Of a stretch of DNA of 64,000 nt, positions 26,968 to 38,399 are shown piece after piece. Position 1 is the first letter of the stretch; each line of letters begins with the position of its first letter. A program made the translations under genes and the position numbers. The DNA comes from Perca fluviatilis (Eukaryota > Chordata > Actinopteri > Perciformes > Percidae): NCBI RefSeq assembly GCF_010015445.1, contig NC_053121.1:33121934-33185933 (forward strand), written 5' to 3'. A model generated the notes under the pieces. It worked only from the letters and a program-made list of their open reading frames with translations, made no database searches and had not been told where the DNA came from.

Positions 26968-27943
26968 CCCTAACCCTACCACTGAGCCAACCCAGCCACA
27001 TGTTGGTTCTTTTAACCATGACCACGATCTGTCCCTAACATTAATCTTCCTAAACTTACATGCTGATATGAATGTTTTTTTTAATGGTAATGTGGGTACG
27101 ATTGGAAGGCACTAAGAAAAGTTTTGATATGATAACAAGTTGGATTATTCGAATAATCAGCTTTTATAGCACAGCTGAATAAACTATAACTAAAGTACTA
27201 ATTAAAATGTCTGTGAATATGTACTGGAATAATCATGGTAATTATTCTTACCACTAACTGCAATATTTCCTAATCAGCTTCTTTGTTTGTTGCTGCTGAT
27301 GATCATCACATTTCACACCAGTCTCTGTTTTTAATATTGACTCTCACTCTGTTCTCCAAAAATAAGCAGAACAATTCCTCATTTTCTCATTCACCCCTGA
27401 TGATAGACTGCTTGATAGCTAATGCTACTTTATAAAGTTTAATCAAACTTTATGTTGTGTAGCAATGGGAATTATATCACTGTTTATTATAGCTGAGCTT
27501 TGTGTTTAAACTGGTGAACAAACCTCTAGTCAGCGGGGTATTCTCTTTGGCGGTTATGTTGTTTTACCTGTACATATGTATGCTCTGTGAATTAAACCAA
27601 AAACCTAAATGTGATAGCAGTTCATCCCTTCAGCCAATATGCCACATGGCTAGAAAGTCAAAAGTTCAAATACTTTGGTAAAACCCAGCGTCCCTTTCGT
27701 CACCCTCCTCTTGCTCGGTCCTTGAAATACATATGGTGGGCTTTTTCTTTTGGAAATCCCATAAGGCAGCCAGGCATTGTGTCTTTGATGTTATTATCTC
27801 TGTCTCACACCTGAGAGACCTCCATCTCTGAGAAAAGGGCTGCAGGTTTGACATATAAGATACATGAAAAGACAAATCAAGTCCTGTTAATTAGCTAAGA
27901 CAGCATTAAAGAGATTTCATTTTAAATAAGTATTAGGCAAGTA
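26968..27943. other. Unassigned after a short repeat edge
   Basis: The first 35 bp continue the split repeat noted at 26295. The remainder shows no gene or known repeat. Confidence 0.4.
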
Positions 27944-28629
27944 CCGTAAAACTTCAAATAATAGCCGAGTCCCAAATAGACGCCTGTCTCTTTTAAACGC
28001 CTGGTGTGACAACAGATTTGGGTAAATAAAGGCCGGTCTCAAATAGAGGCCTGGTCTGTTTTTGTTTTTTTTCGTGTCGGTTTGTATTTGATCTTTTAAA
28101 ACCCGTCAGATCGTTTGTTCTGTTTTGATTTGATTTCACGTGACAGACGCAACCGTTCATAAACGACTCATCACTATGGCAACATAACAAACAGGTTAAC
28201 AAACTTTCTTTTAGTCTTCAGTTTTTCTCAATTCTCTCAATACCACCATGGAGACAAAAAGAAAAAAGTATGATTTGACATTTAAGCTGACAGTTGTCAA
28301 ATTTGCCGAACAAAACTCGGGAGAAGCAGCGGCAAGACATTTCTCGATTGATCCTAAGAGAGTGCGAGAATGTAAACATAAAGCAGAACTGCAACATCTG
28401 TCCGAGGAAGACGACAAAAGGGCCCGACTGCGAGGTGGAGGGAGGAAGAAGGTCAGTGAAGAGCTGGAGGTGAGCGTGTGTGAGTGGATCCACAGCATGC
28501 GGGCAAAGCATCTCAGAGTCTCACGTAAAATGATCAGAAATACGAATAATACGAATTAACAAATACAAGCCGGTGCATTTCGGTGATTTGGGTAAATAGA
28601 AGCCCTGGCTATTATTTGAAGTTTTACGG
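27944..28629 (+). mobile_element. Deleted pogo-like (Tc1/mariner superfamily) DNA transposon
   Basis: Perfect inverted termini (CCGTAAAACTTCAAATAATA at 27944 and its complement ending at 28629) are bordered by the dinucleotide TA on both sides (27942-27943, 28630-28631), the classic Tc1/mariner/pogo target duplication. Inside each end is another repeated word, TTTGGGTAAATA (28017 and 28588). The only coding content is the DNA-binding N-terminus at 28248-28559; the DDE catalytic part is deleted. TIR perfection over at least 20 bp suggests recent mobility in trans. Confidence 0.88.
28248..28559 (+). CDS. 103-codon ORF: pogo/Tigger-type DNA-binding domain only
   Basis: It starts METKRKKYDLTFKLTVVKFA with the first helix-turn-helix at about residues 8-45 (AEQNSGEAAARHF, DPKRVRE). 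This resembles the Brinker/Psq-like N-terminal domain of pogo-family transposases. A second segment, residues 61-95 (LRGGGRKKVSEELE, CEWIHSMRAKHLRVSRKMI), resembles the start of the CENP-B-type second HTH. The usual linker and DDE nuclease (several hundred residues) are missing; the frame runs into junction sequence (NTNNTN) and stops. If expressed, the product could bind element ends but not cut them. Family assignment is by motif recognition. Confidence 0.6.
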   Translation: METKRKKYDLTFKLTVVKFAEQNSGEAAARHFSIDPKRVRECKHKAELQHLSEEDDKRARLRGGGRKKVSEELEVSVCEWIHSMRAKHLRVSRKMIRNTNNTN

Positions 28630-29486
28630 TAGATGCCTCGACTGGAAAATTGATTGAATGATTCAAATTTTATCATGAGTATTACCAAATACAATCATAG
28701 CCTCGATAAAGAGTCAACCTAGTCTCATCTGTGACCATACGTTACTCTTTAACCTGTCAGCTGAAACGAACAGCATGTCATATGAAGCTGTCTGACAGCT
28801 GGCACAGTAAAAGTAAAGGTGAGTAAGGTGGAGCGCAAACTTTCATATCATCAATTTCAGTCTCACCTTGAAGGCATTCATGGTGTTGTGCCAAGCTGGA
28901 CACATGAAAGGACGTAAAAGAAAGATGAAAAAAAACAAGACTGCATCACATGGCCGTGACTGCTGTATTGTCAGTTTGCCCAATTCCGACAGTGTAAAGG
29001 TTAAGTTTAAGGTTATGGCTACTTTATTGTTTCCCATGGGAAAAAATTGTCGGAAATTGTTGGAATGCTGTGGGGTGAGCAGGTTTCAGACACTGTTTGA
29101 CAATCCAACAACCACTTAGTTTTGAAGTATAGTGACCGTTTAACTCTAACTCCTAACCTTAAATGACCCTAAAACCAAGTCTTAACCGCAAAATAAATGG
29201 TTTACCTTGTGGAAAAGTTTTGCAATGGGACATCACGTTTGAAACATAGAACACACACAGACTCAAAGATACATAAAATATAATAAAAACATAAGACATA
29301 TGCCCACCACACATAAAACACATTACACATTGTACATTAGGTGACAGCATAACATGAAACCTCCAGCCATCATCATCCAACTCATTTGTGTTTCAGATAA
29401 CATCGCCACCATTTCAATCCTCTATTGGATGTAAGTCCCCACAATGTGAGGGAACACATTTGGTCCCCTCAATGCAGTAAATAAAT

Positions 29487-29489
<3 letters not shown>
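28630..29489. other. Unassigned; microsatellite-associated repeat edge at the end
   Basis: GTCCCCACAATGTGAGGGAA and TTTGGTCCCCTCAATG (29430-29475) form the short flank that often precedes (CA)n tracts in fish. The rest shows nothing recognisable. Confidence 0.4.

Positions 29490-29552
<63 letters not shown>
29490..29552. repeat. (CA)n microsatellite
   Basis: About 31 uninterrupted CA units. Confidence 0.98.
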
Positions 29553-29553
<1 letters not shown>

Positions 29554-29710
29554 CCTATTCATTACCATTGTTTGTTTTTGATTCCTCAATGAATTCATTA
29601 CTAAATATAGCTGATCCATCATGTCTGCCATTCAGCTGAAGTCTACTGCGAAACCTACAGCCTTGCAGTTGATCCCTTATCCTTATCTTAGAACTGACTT
29701 CTCCACTAAG

Positions 29711-29744
29711 TGTGTGTGTGTGTGTGTGTGTGTGTCTGTGTGTG
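29711..29744. repeat. (TG)n microsatellite, one interruption
   Basis: A TG tract with one TC interruption near 29735. Confidence 0.9.
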
Positions 29745-31126
29745 GTACTGCATTGACTAATAAGTGCAACAACATGTGTAAAATGAATGTGTTCCTGTAC
29801 ATAGTGAATATGTATTCATTTAAGCAGTGTGTTTGTGTGTAAAGTCTTATTGTCCGCAGTCTTTTGTCTCTGATAATGAGCCGTTTTGTTCTCGGTGTTT
29901 TTGTCATCGCTCATCCATCAGCTGTGTCTCTGTTCATCTCCCAGCAATTCATCATTATGAAGAAATCCTACCTAATAATTCATATTTGGTGTCATTTCCA
30001 TCAACAACCAGACAGTGGTGTGCATTGATTTGTCAGCATTTACACTTTCAACATCACACACTCTTTGAGGGAGTCAGTCCCAAAGTCTATGTTTATTAAT
30101 TTATTAGGGAGAGTCTTGTTGTTTTTGCTATGTCAGTGACAGAGACTTATGTCTAACCTCATCCAGGTCTGTAATTAAGACAACCAATGACTTCTACTAC
30201 AAGGGGTTCAGGATCAAGTAATAATGTCAAACCTATTACAAAATTATTTCCCACACACGTTTCCCTGATCAATTGATTGATTGATGTTTGATGTGATTAT
30301 TTTCATAAATTATACTATGGCAGAGATTTGAGAGTGAAATTGAACAGTTTCTAACTTGGTGTTTTTTTCCTGCTTCTAAATCACACTAGTGTTTCTAATA
30401 AAATTAAAAAGCACCACCCCGAAAATATCTCAGCAGTAGCTTCTGGGAGCCTGGTTATTCTGCAGCAAAATTCTGAAGTATTTACACGTTGTGGGCAGAA
30501 GCAGGCAGCTCTGCGGTGGAGAACACTCTCAGCACGGAGGTGGCAGAAAGGAAGGACACTATTTGGCAAGAACATAACGTCTCTGGGAACGCTTGATGTT
30601 CCTCTACCAGAATTTGGTTGAGAAGGACAGATGAGAAGATTTTTAGATCTGTTTTCCCCTGCAGCCATTAGCACATTAGATGAGGCAAATATATTTTTAA
30701 GGCTTGCAACAAGGCAATGAATGTGCTTTACATAACAGATACAAATGTATTAAGATAAGATATAGAAGAAACAAGGCAATATAAAACAACACATATCCTA
30801 CATAAATTACACATAGCCTTGAAAGCTTCTCAATAAATCACAAAATTGCTTTTGTAAAAGATACCAATGATTATCTAAATCTAAGTAGAATTACTGTAAC
30901 TTATTGTATCATTGCATTTATTGCAGCATGTCACAGCTTGTTTTGCGACAGTGGCACGGACCTCTATAAGTTGTTGTTGCTATTTGATGGCTGGGGTAGG
31001 AAATGATTAACTAAAAACTAAATTTGTCATAGAAAAAATTATCTTTTACTTTGCACTACTTTTTACTTGTGAAGATACCTCTTCAGACCAAAAACATTAT
31101 TTTAATAGAACTGTCTAAACAGGCTG
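29745..31126. other. Unassigned non-coding DNA
   Basis: No gene or recognised repeat. Open frames at 29827-30099 and 30381-30674 have no known domain. Confidence 0.45.
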
Positions 31127-31216
31127 TTCTCATGAATGCAGTTATGCACTGTTACTTGTAAGCATTCGAGGTCGGTACGGAGCCCCCCTGGTCCTACTTT
31201 GTCAAAAAAATTAATT

Positions 31217-31404
31217 ATAACTATCTCGTGGCCACAAGATACTATCTTGAGTCCTCAAGATAGTATCTTGTGGCTTCAAGATAGTATCTTGTGGCCACGA
31301 GATAGTATCTTGAGGCCTCAAGATACTATCTCGTGGCCAAGGATACTATCTTGAAGCCACGAGATACTATCTTGAGGCCTCAAGATACTATCTCGTGGCC
31401 ACGA
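31217..31404. repeat. Self-complementary tandem array inside the foldback left arm
   Basis: The words ACTATCTCGTGGCCACGAG and TATCTTGAGGCCTCAAGATA alternate. Each is palindromic and so are their combinations; 31292-31339 is a perfect 48-bp palindrome. The right arm carries only a short counterpart at 32431-32480, so the array expanded on one side. Confidence 0.9.
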
Positions 31405-31616
31405 GTAAAGTGTCTGACACATGGACCCTTTGTTATTAAACTGGACCCTGTAGTGTAGTGCAATACTTCACATTCTGTGCAATATTCTCGGTTTTAATAT
31501 TTAGTGTGCAATATAGTTTGCTGCAGTTCTGCTTCTATTTATTTACTAGTACTGTTCATCACAATTCTGTTAATACAGTAATGTAAATCTTGTTGGCTGC
31601 ATATCCATGGTCCTTT

Positions 31617-31816
31617 ATAATTCTTCTTCATATTTTATAGCCTATATTTGTACTTTTTACATGTATATATGTCTCAAAGTGGAGCCAGGCAGCCAGAGTT
31701 TTCTTATGTTGTATATAGTGTGGTGTTTCGGGTGTTTTATTTTGTATATAGTGTGGTGTTTTGGTTTGCCTGGCACAGAACGGAAGACTCCTCCCAGCGC
31801 ACCTGAGGCAGATCTC
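31617..31816 (+). repeat. Left 200-bp arm of the inner inverted repeat
   Basis: It runs from ATAATTCTTCTTCATATT to CCTGAGGCAGATCTC and is nearly identical to the reverse complement of 32234-32433. It contains an internal duplicated word (TATATAGTGTGGTGTTT twice). Confidence 0.9.
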
Positions 31817-32233
31817 ATCAGGAGAGATGCTGGAGCACAGATAGACGGGCAGGACAGCGGAGCCGGAGGACAGCTGTGGATGTTTGGCGGATCGGCGCGT
31901 TGGCGTTGTGCGAGTGCGATTTGGGCAAAAATAGAAAATCTGATTTCAACCAGTCTATAGAGAAAAGGACTACAGTCTTTACCCTTTTCTGTTTGAGGGA
32001 GGGGGGAAGAGGGCCAGCAGCACGCAACGTCCACTCTGCTTTTCCCGGCGCCAACGCGCCGATCCGCCAAACATCCACAGCTGTCCTCCGGCTCCGGCGT
32101 CCTGCCCGTCTATCTGTGCTCCATCCTGCACTCCTGTAGCGTTTCTTTTTCGCTCTCTATCCGCTCCTCTTTCCTCCTTGTGTCTCAGCCATTCATTATC
32201 AAAATGCGCTCCTGGTGTGTTGGAGCGCGTTCC

Positions 32234-32433
32234 GAGATCTGCCTCAGGTGCGCTGGGAGGAGTCTTCCGTTCTGTGCCAGGCAAACCAAAACACCACACT
32301 ATATACAAAATAAAACACCCGAAACACCACACTATATACAACATAAGAAAACTCTGGCTGCCTGGCTCCACTTTGTGACATATATACATGTAAAAAGTAT
32401 AAATATAGGCTATAAAATATGAAGAAGAATTAT
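32234..32433 (-). repeat. Right 200-bp arm of the inner inverted repeat
   Basis: Near-identical reverse complement of 31617-31816, with rare mismatches such as GTCACAAAG for GTCTCAAAG. The low divergence suggests a recent origin or homogenisation between arms. Confidence 0.9.
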
Positions 32434-32892
32434 CTCGTGGCCTCGAGAACGTATCTCGTGGCCACGAGATAGTTATAATTAATTTTTTTTGACAAAGTGG
32501 GACCAGGCTCCGTAGGTCGGGGTGGATGGGTGGGTCATAAAAAAACAGCGACCTAACCCTAACCTAACCCCTAACTCCCGGGAAAACAAAAGACTTTCAC
32601 CCAGGAAATACAGGTTCCTTGGGAGTGTTTTAATCCAAACTATGACCTTTTTCCTAAACTTTCTGTCGCCTAAACTTAACTGTAATGTTGGCCAAAACGA
32701 CTGGCAGCTGCCTACCAGTAACCGGTTCTTTGCTAAACTCAACTACCAAGTGCCGCTGATTTGGCAACATCTCACGGGGGTTCTGTAGCCGGCGTCACAT
32801 GACCAGCCGGCTGTCGCCTATTTTCGTAAGATATCATACGTATAGATGTGCATATATTTTCGCAAGATATCATACAAGCCCGTTCATGAGAA

Positions 32893-34119
32893 TGCGTTGG
32901 TCTAAAAAGAAAAAATAATTTCTTTAAAATAAGAAGTCCCAAACATGCCACCTTTGATCAGGATTCGCAAGTAGTACATCACAATAATATACATTATACA
33001 AATAATACATTTTCATTACAACTATGATAGTTGTAATACAAATTTATTATTTATGGTATTTCACAAGAAAATGTTACCCTTCATAGTCTTTAAACAATCT
33101 AAAATGATTCTTAACATTCTACAATCTAATGCCAACTTAATAATTAATTGCACACTAAGAAATTAGACCTTTTGACACTAGGCTACATACTGTTTGCTGG
33201 CTGTAAACTCTAAAATCAAAGAAGTGAAGGAAACCATAATGTTGTCTTAAATGTATTTATCAATTTCAGGAAATTAGTCTTTCCTATTTTACATCACTGA
33301 GGATAATGTAAAAGCTCAACGTCATACATGAAAATACAAATACTTATTATTCAGATGTTACAACACAAATTCAACACAGAATAGACAGACCTTCATGTAT
33401 GTTTTAAGTTAATTTCTAACATATTCGTCCTTGTGTGATGAAAGTGGTCTCCATGTGTAAATGCAAGGCACCACACTGGCTGCTCCTCTGAAGCCGCCCT
33501 CTCTGGGGTAGACTGTTTTTCATTCAGGGTTTCTTGAATGTATAATAAATGTATTTCCCCTGAACAATCACTTTTATCTGTATACACGCGATCAGTGCAG
33601 ACAGCATACCCCAGTCACTGTTCTTCTGCTGCTTTTTTGTTGCTCCTACATTCACTCTCTCTCCTCCCACTCTGCCTCTTTTTTCTCTGCAGAGGGGAAA
33701 ATGTAAAAGCAGCCGCAGCTTCAAACACCACATTCAGTCTCGGGGACAAAGAGGAGGGTGGTTAAAGGGAAAAAAAAAGAAAAAGAACAGTGATCTTCAG
33801 TCAGGGGAAAATAAATTGAGAATATACGTGACTAAGTAACAACATTCAACTGTGCTGTTCTGAACATGTTATCACAGTTAAATAGGTTTCAAACAGAGAG
33901 CCTTAAAAGTAAAACCTTGTTTCAATAAACTGCTTCAAACAATAAAAAAGAAAGGACCTTTGAAATCATGTTCTTTACATCAGTTGTGCGCAAATGATCT
34001 CTATGGAATGGGTGAAACACTGTCAGCTCTTTGTGGCCCAAAAACCGCAACAAAGAGGTAAAATGAAAAAGAATAGAGATGTATAGCAGCTCTGTCAGGG
34101 TTTGGCACGACATAACAAA
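32893..34119. other. Unassigned AT-rich non-coding DNA
   Basis: No gene recognised. Pyrimidine-rich and purine-rich patches lie near 33640-33790. Confidence 0.45.
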
Positions 34120-34600
34120 CATAGACGCATGCACAAACACCAAACAGCACACGGCAAGTGGTGCTAAATGGTTAGAGTGTTGTGCAATAACAGCATTTGA
34201 CATGCTGCAGGGCTCGGGTGCTCGACCGAGGGTAATGACTTTGTACAGAATGTGGAGGTGCCGTCGCTGGTAATCCCGTAAGGGAATTGGGGCCATTATG
34301 GAGATGTAGTCTGCAGCGCCCTTGCCCAGCTGTGCAATGTGGCGAGTGACCTCTAAGCGCAGGCAAGGCAATTAAAAAGCAAATGAAATCCATGGAAGAG
34401 ACCTGATTGGATTATTTTGGTCATATCTGCACTGAGAAATTTTCTGGCAGGATAAAATGAGGAGGAAGCTGAAGCTATGACACATAGTGGGAAACCTATT
34501 TTTGCCCCAATTACTGCCGCTTTCCCTGTCTGTCTTTTACTACACAGACAGGAGGGAGTGCACCATAATATAGCACTCAGGGTAAGCACAGACTCGGCGT
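34120..34600. promoter_or_regulatory. Candidate conserved non-coding block with a tRNA-like relic
   Basis: GTGGTGCTAAATGGTTAGAG (34158-34177) and GGGCTCGGGTGCTCGACC (34209-34226) resemble degraded A and B boxes of a tRNA-derived SINE. The following sequence (GGGGCCATTATGGAGATG, GCCCAGCTGTGCAATGTGG, GGCAATTAAAAAGCAAATG) is repeat-free, GC-mixed and motif-rich. An old SINE absorbed into an enhancer is possible but unproven. Confidence 0.3.
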
Positions 34601-35625
34601 TGTCTTGGCTCAGTAAGCTTTGGACTACTGCAACATCAAACCATCAACAGACTTCAAAGCTCTGTCGTCATCAGAGAGAGTTTCCTATCAGGTGTAGTGC
34701 CCCTGAAAGGCCCAGACATAGTAAACAGTCTCTTTCTCATCTGTGTGCTCTCTTATGACCTTACCACAAATCTTTCCTCAGCTGTGGCAAAAAAAAGTAA
34801 AAGGCATCTCTGCATGCAAACACAACCCTATACTAGTAGCTCCTGTGACATTGGCAGAACAATCGGGGTCAACACTTACAGCCTCCCTCCTGTTGTCCAT
34901 CTGTAGCCTTTGGCGCGTAATTTTCCCTTACTTAGTTTCCAGAGTTCATCTTTTGAATATGTATGGTCTCTTTAGTTAAAGGTACTGTATGTCTTCAGGG
35001 CATTTATTCAAAGCCCCACTGTACTTCAAAGTCATGCATATATAGTATGTTCTAGTGCAAACCTATTTGCATAGATTTAAATGTCTTTATAAAGCATTGG
35101 GCTCCTATATACAAGCATGTGTTGCATTTCATTAGATTGGTATTAGTTTTCAATAAGCAGGAAAGTTGAGTGTGCAGGCAGTGAATAATTTATCATTTGA
35201 ATGTTGATTACAGTCTGTTTTTCTTTTTTACTATCAAATTAAGAAGTGCTTTAGACCCACACACATATGTTCAAATCTGTTGAGCCAGAATGCTGCGCAT
35301 ATCTAATGTAGTGAATTCTGCGTACCTTGAATGTCACAAGAGATATATTCTATGTAGATGATGACCACCATATTTAACGTGGCATCTCTGTATTACTCTG
35401 TTATTTTCACAAATGCAAGTTTAGAATCCCAAGTGGTTAATGCATGATGTAACATTTGCAATCTAAAAGAAGTAATACATTAGAAATTCTCTCAACCATC
35501 CAAATAGTTTTTGAATAAAAAAAGATTTAGTTGGTTGGTGCATCTCACCCTAACGGTCCAGAAATTTAATACTGGTGTCATTCCAGTGACAACTCATTTT
35601 TGGTTACATTCAGGCTGCAGCTGAC
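34601..35625. other. Unassigned non-coding DNA
   Basis: Nothing recognised. Confidence 0.45.
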
Positions 35626-35705
35626 CTTTAAGTCAGTCAGGAGCAGAGTGACTATTCCTGTAGAGATCCCAACAGAGGTTTCCTCAGAGACAGTAGCCAT
35701 CAGGA
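35626..35705 (-). other. Weak candidate exon
   Basis: On the minus strand a branch-point-like CTAAC and pyrimidine tract (CTCTATTTTTTTCAG) are followed by 80 bp reading LMATVSEETSVGISTGIV and TLLLTDLK, then a donor-like AAG/GTCAGC. The peptide has a short hydrophobic run but matches no family I know, and no partner exon was found. It could be a lone exon of a large gene spanning the window, a non-coding RNA exon, or chance. Confidence 0.15.
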
Positions 35706-38399
35706 CTGAAAAAAATAGAGTTAGAGAAGCAATTAGTTTAGTTAGGCATTTGCTATATGTTGACATACAGACAAAAAACCCAAACAAAACCCAAACTTTC
35801 TTTCCATAAAGAGTCCACCGCTTACATGCCATTGAGTAGCCTAATTATCCTGAAAATAATGCACGCCATTACAACATAAGCAAAACTGAACAAAAACAGC
35901 CAAGGGTGCCTCAGGCTTTCCAATGAACACAAAACTGGGGATTTCTTGAGGTGTAGGTGTAAGCCAGGCAGGGATTATGTCTTGACACTTGCCCAGAGGA
36001 GGGTGGGGGTAATTATGTTTCTACAGTGCTCTGCCCTGGGAAGCAGATATGAAAAACTGATGAAGGATGGTCCCTCCCTAGTCACTTGTTTGGTGGATAC
36101 ATTTTAATTTGGGACCTCCCTTACTCAATGAGACACCCAAATATGAAACCTCAGAATATGTTTTCATTTTTGATATTCATTACAATAACTGCTGCAGAAA
36201 ACCATGAGCCAATCTTCAGTCTAGAAATGATAAAAATGATAGAATAAGACTCTGGATGGAATTTCAATGTAATAAAAGAAGAACTCCAACAAGGAAGAAG
36301 GATTGGAGACACTGGAAAGAGGTAATCTGATAAGAATAGCATCTAGGCTTTGTTTTGAACTGAATTGATCAGATTTTAGGAAGTGAGTTTGCTATGTTTC
36401 TCCTTAGACACTATAGCTTCTGTCTAAATATATAATAATTAATATCCTGAACAACTAGCTTTTCACGTTAGGCAGCAGTGCATGGAGGAACATCCTCTTC
36501 TATTTAAACATCACCTTCTGAATAAACACACACTGAGGCCAACCCCACTCTAGCTACCAAGTTTTTCATTAGTGAATGCATTTGTGTTGGTTTTATGTAT
36601 TTTAAAGCTGGAAATACACATTTACAGTCACAGTTAAAGTGATTTCAGAGTATAAAGTATGAATTATGAGTTTGCCCATGAATGGCATTAAAGGGTAACG
36701 GACTTTTGACAGGTATCCAATTACAGAACTGTATGTCACATGCTGCCAACTTTGATATAAAGTGATTCTTGTTCTGCTAGAATTTCAGTCAGATGCTTTT
36801 GACCATGATAGGCTAACTGTGTATTGTTGTCATCAGTGTAAATGGACCATATCATGCTGTTCATGCAAGTATGATAAAAACTTGTTTTGACAATGTTGTT
36901 CTTTGTGATGAACTCGACAAATTCTCAGACCTTTTAATTCTTGCCTTACATTCTTGTTGTAAAACATGAAAAAAAGCACATTTACAGAACCAAAGCCCAT
37001 TCTGTTTCTTATCCTTTACCAGTTGGTCTCTGCCAAAACATGGACATTGTCTAAGCCAATTACATTTTATTCTTAAACTGAGAAAATCAGAAGGTTTGGC
37101 TTAATTGTTTTCAATGCAAATATTATAAACGACAAATGCTAGTGCAATGGTCAAATCCAGGCAATGAATGAAAGACATCAGACTTTGACTGATGGAGCCT
37201 CTTGTTGAAAACCATGCTTCACCTATTTTGGGGATGTTGTATTCATCTGTGAAAAGTGTTTCCTGTTCCTCCTAAGATAAATAAACCATTTAAGAAACCA
37301 TTGGATTATTTGCATTGTCACAAAGCTTAAAACAAAGCTTTTTTCATGTCTATTTTTTGTATCTTTAAATACATTTAAATGTTCAGTAGTAGTACAGGAA
37401 AGTCAAATATTATAAAACGTTTTCAAGTTTGACAGTCAGTCAGTTAGCTACGTTAACTGGTCAAAAATATTTTGAAGGAGTCAGATGTAACAGAGGTTAG
37501 GTCTCAACTCATCAAAGTAAACAGATGCAAAACCTAAAGTGTGTAAATATGGCACAATACTGCCATATTCTATTGGGACTATCGTCTCCTAAGCATGTAG
37601 TAATACTGTGTTATAGGCTGGGAATCTGTGGACAATAAACATTTGCATAAATATAATAACACAGAAATACATAGCACATTCTATCACAGTCCTATTAAAA
37701 CATGCTTGCAATATAGTATGCAGTGAAACAGTAAATTTAGAACTTTAATTTCATAATAATTTTGTTAATAACACAACACTGCAATACAAACAACCTCTTA
37801 TGTTAGGTAGAGAGAAAGAGGAAGAGAGATGGAGATATAAACAGAAAAATAAATTAAACAATTAATCACTTTCAATTCCAGTAATCCAGTTATCTTTATT
37901 GGTAAATATTTATGATGCAAAATTAAGCTCTCCATCAAAATAATTGATTGACATTTTACTTGCCAAGTGCTATGGTTTATTGATGTGATTAAATCACCAT
38001 CTAATATACAAACAGGAAGTACGTTTCAAACTGTAGTCCATTATGCTGTAACTGGTTTATCCTCTTTGGATTTCTATACAGTTACTGTAAATTAATAATT
38101 GGCTCCAATTTATTTTATATTTTTTCTTACTGGAAAATACATTTTGACATCCAGACATTTCAACTCCTAATTAATTATTGAGTCATTGGTATTAATCAAT
38201 ATCCTTATCAACCTCATCATTAAAGAATATGATGGCCATTTTGTGCCATGACATGGTAAAAATAGTACTTATGGCGGCTGGTCCTTCTTCCTAACTGCAA
38301 CTTGTAAGATGTTTCCTGTCTGGTGTTATGAAGTCACCCCATACAACCTGCATGGGCCCCTGCAAGGTGAAAATAACTATTAGATACTGAGTGAGATAA
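35706..38399. other. Unassigned AT-rich non-coding DNA
   Basis: No gene or named repeat recognised over this long AT-rich stretch. Confidence 0.45.

Larger units (their letters stand above)
31169..32521. mobile_element. 1337-bp foldback DNA element
   Basis: The element body is 31177-32513. Its ends are inverted repeats: ACGGAGCC...CTGGTCCTACTTTGTC at the left against the complement of the segment ending GACCAGGCTCCGT. They are followed by matching AATTAATTATAACTATCTCG. The flanks AGGTCGGT (31169-31176) and AGGTCGGG (32514-32521) match at 7 of 8, consistent with an 8-bp duplication as in hAT elements. Inside are two further inverted pairs, 31617-31816 against 32234-32433 (200 bp each) and 31832-31905 against 32049-32122 (74 bp each), so most of the element can fold on itself. 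No transposase is encoded. Confidence 0.85.
31127..32892 (+). repeat. Dispersed repeat (family G, copy 1) interrupted by a foldback element
   Basis: The left edge TTCTCATGAATG (31127-31138) is the inverse of CGTTCATGAGAA (32881-32892). After the nested element, 32514-32892 has CAAAAGACTTTCACCCAGGA, CCTAAACTTAACTGTAATG, CACATGACCAGCCGGC and AAGATATCATAC. These blocks recur in the same order at 58268-59187, defining one family. Without its insertion the copy would be about 430 bp. It encodes nothing and its class is unknown. Confidence 0.6.

Noticed and set aside
26347..26985. AACCCT repeats as telomeric sequence
   Set aside because: Only a few irregular units are present, inside a dispersed repeat split by a MITE. 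Similar short runs at 23528-23556 and 32551-32572 are also repeat-internal.
33922..34371. 149-codon minus-strand frame as a gene
   Set aside because: It crosses the tRNA-like relic and a non-coding candidate block, and no protein family is recognisable.
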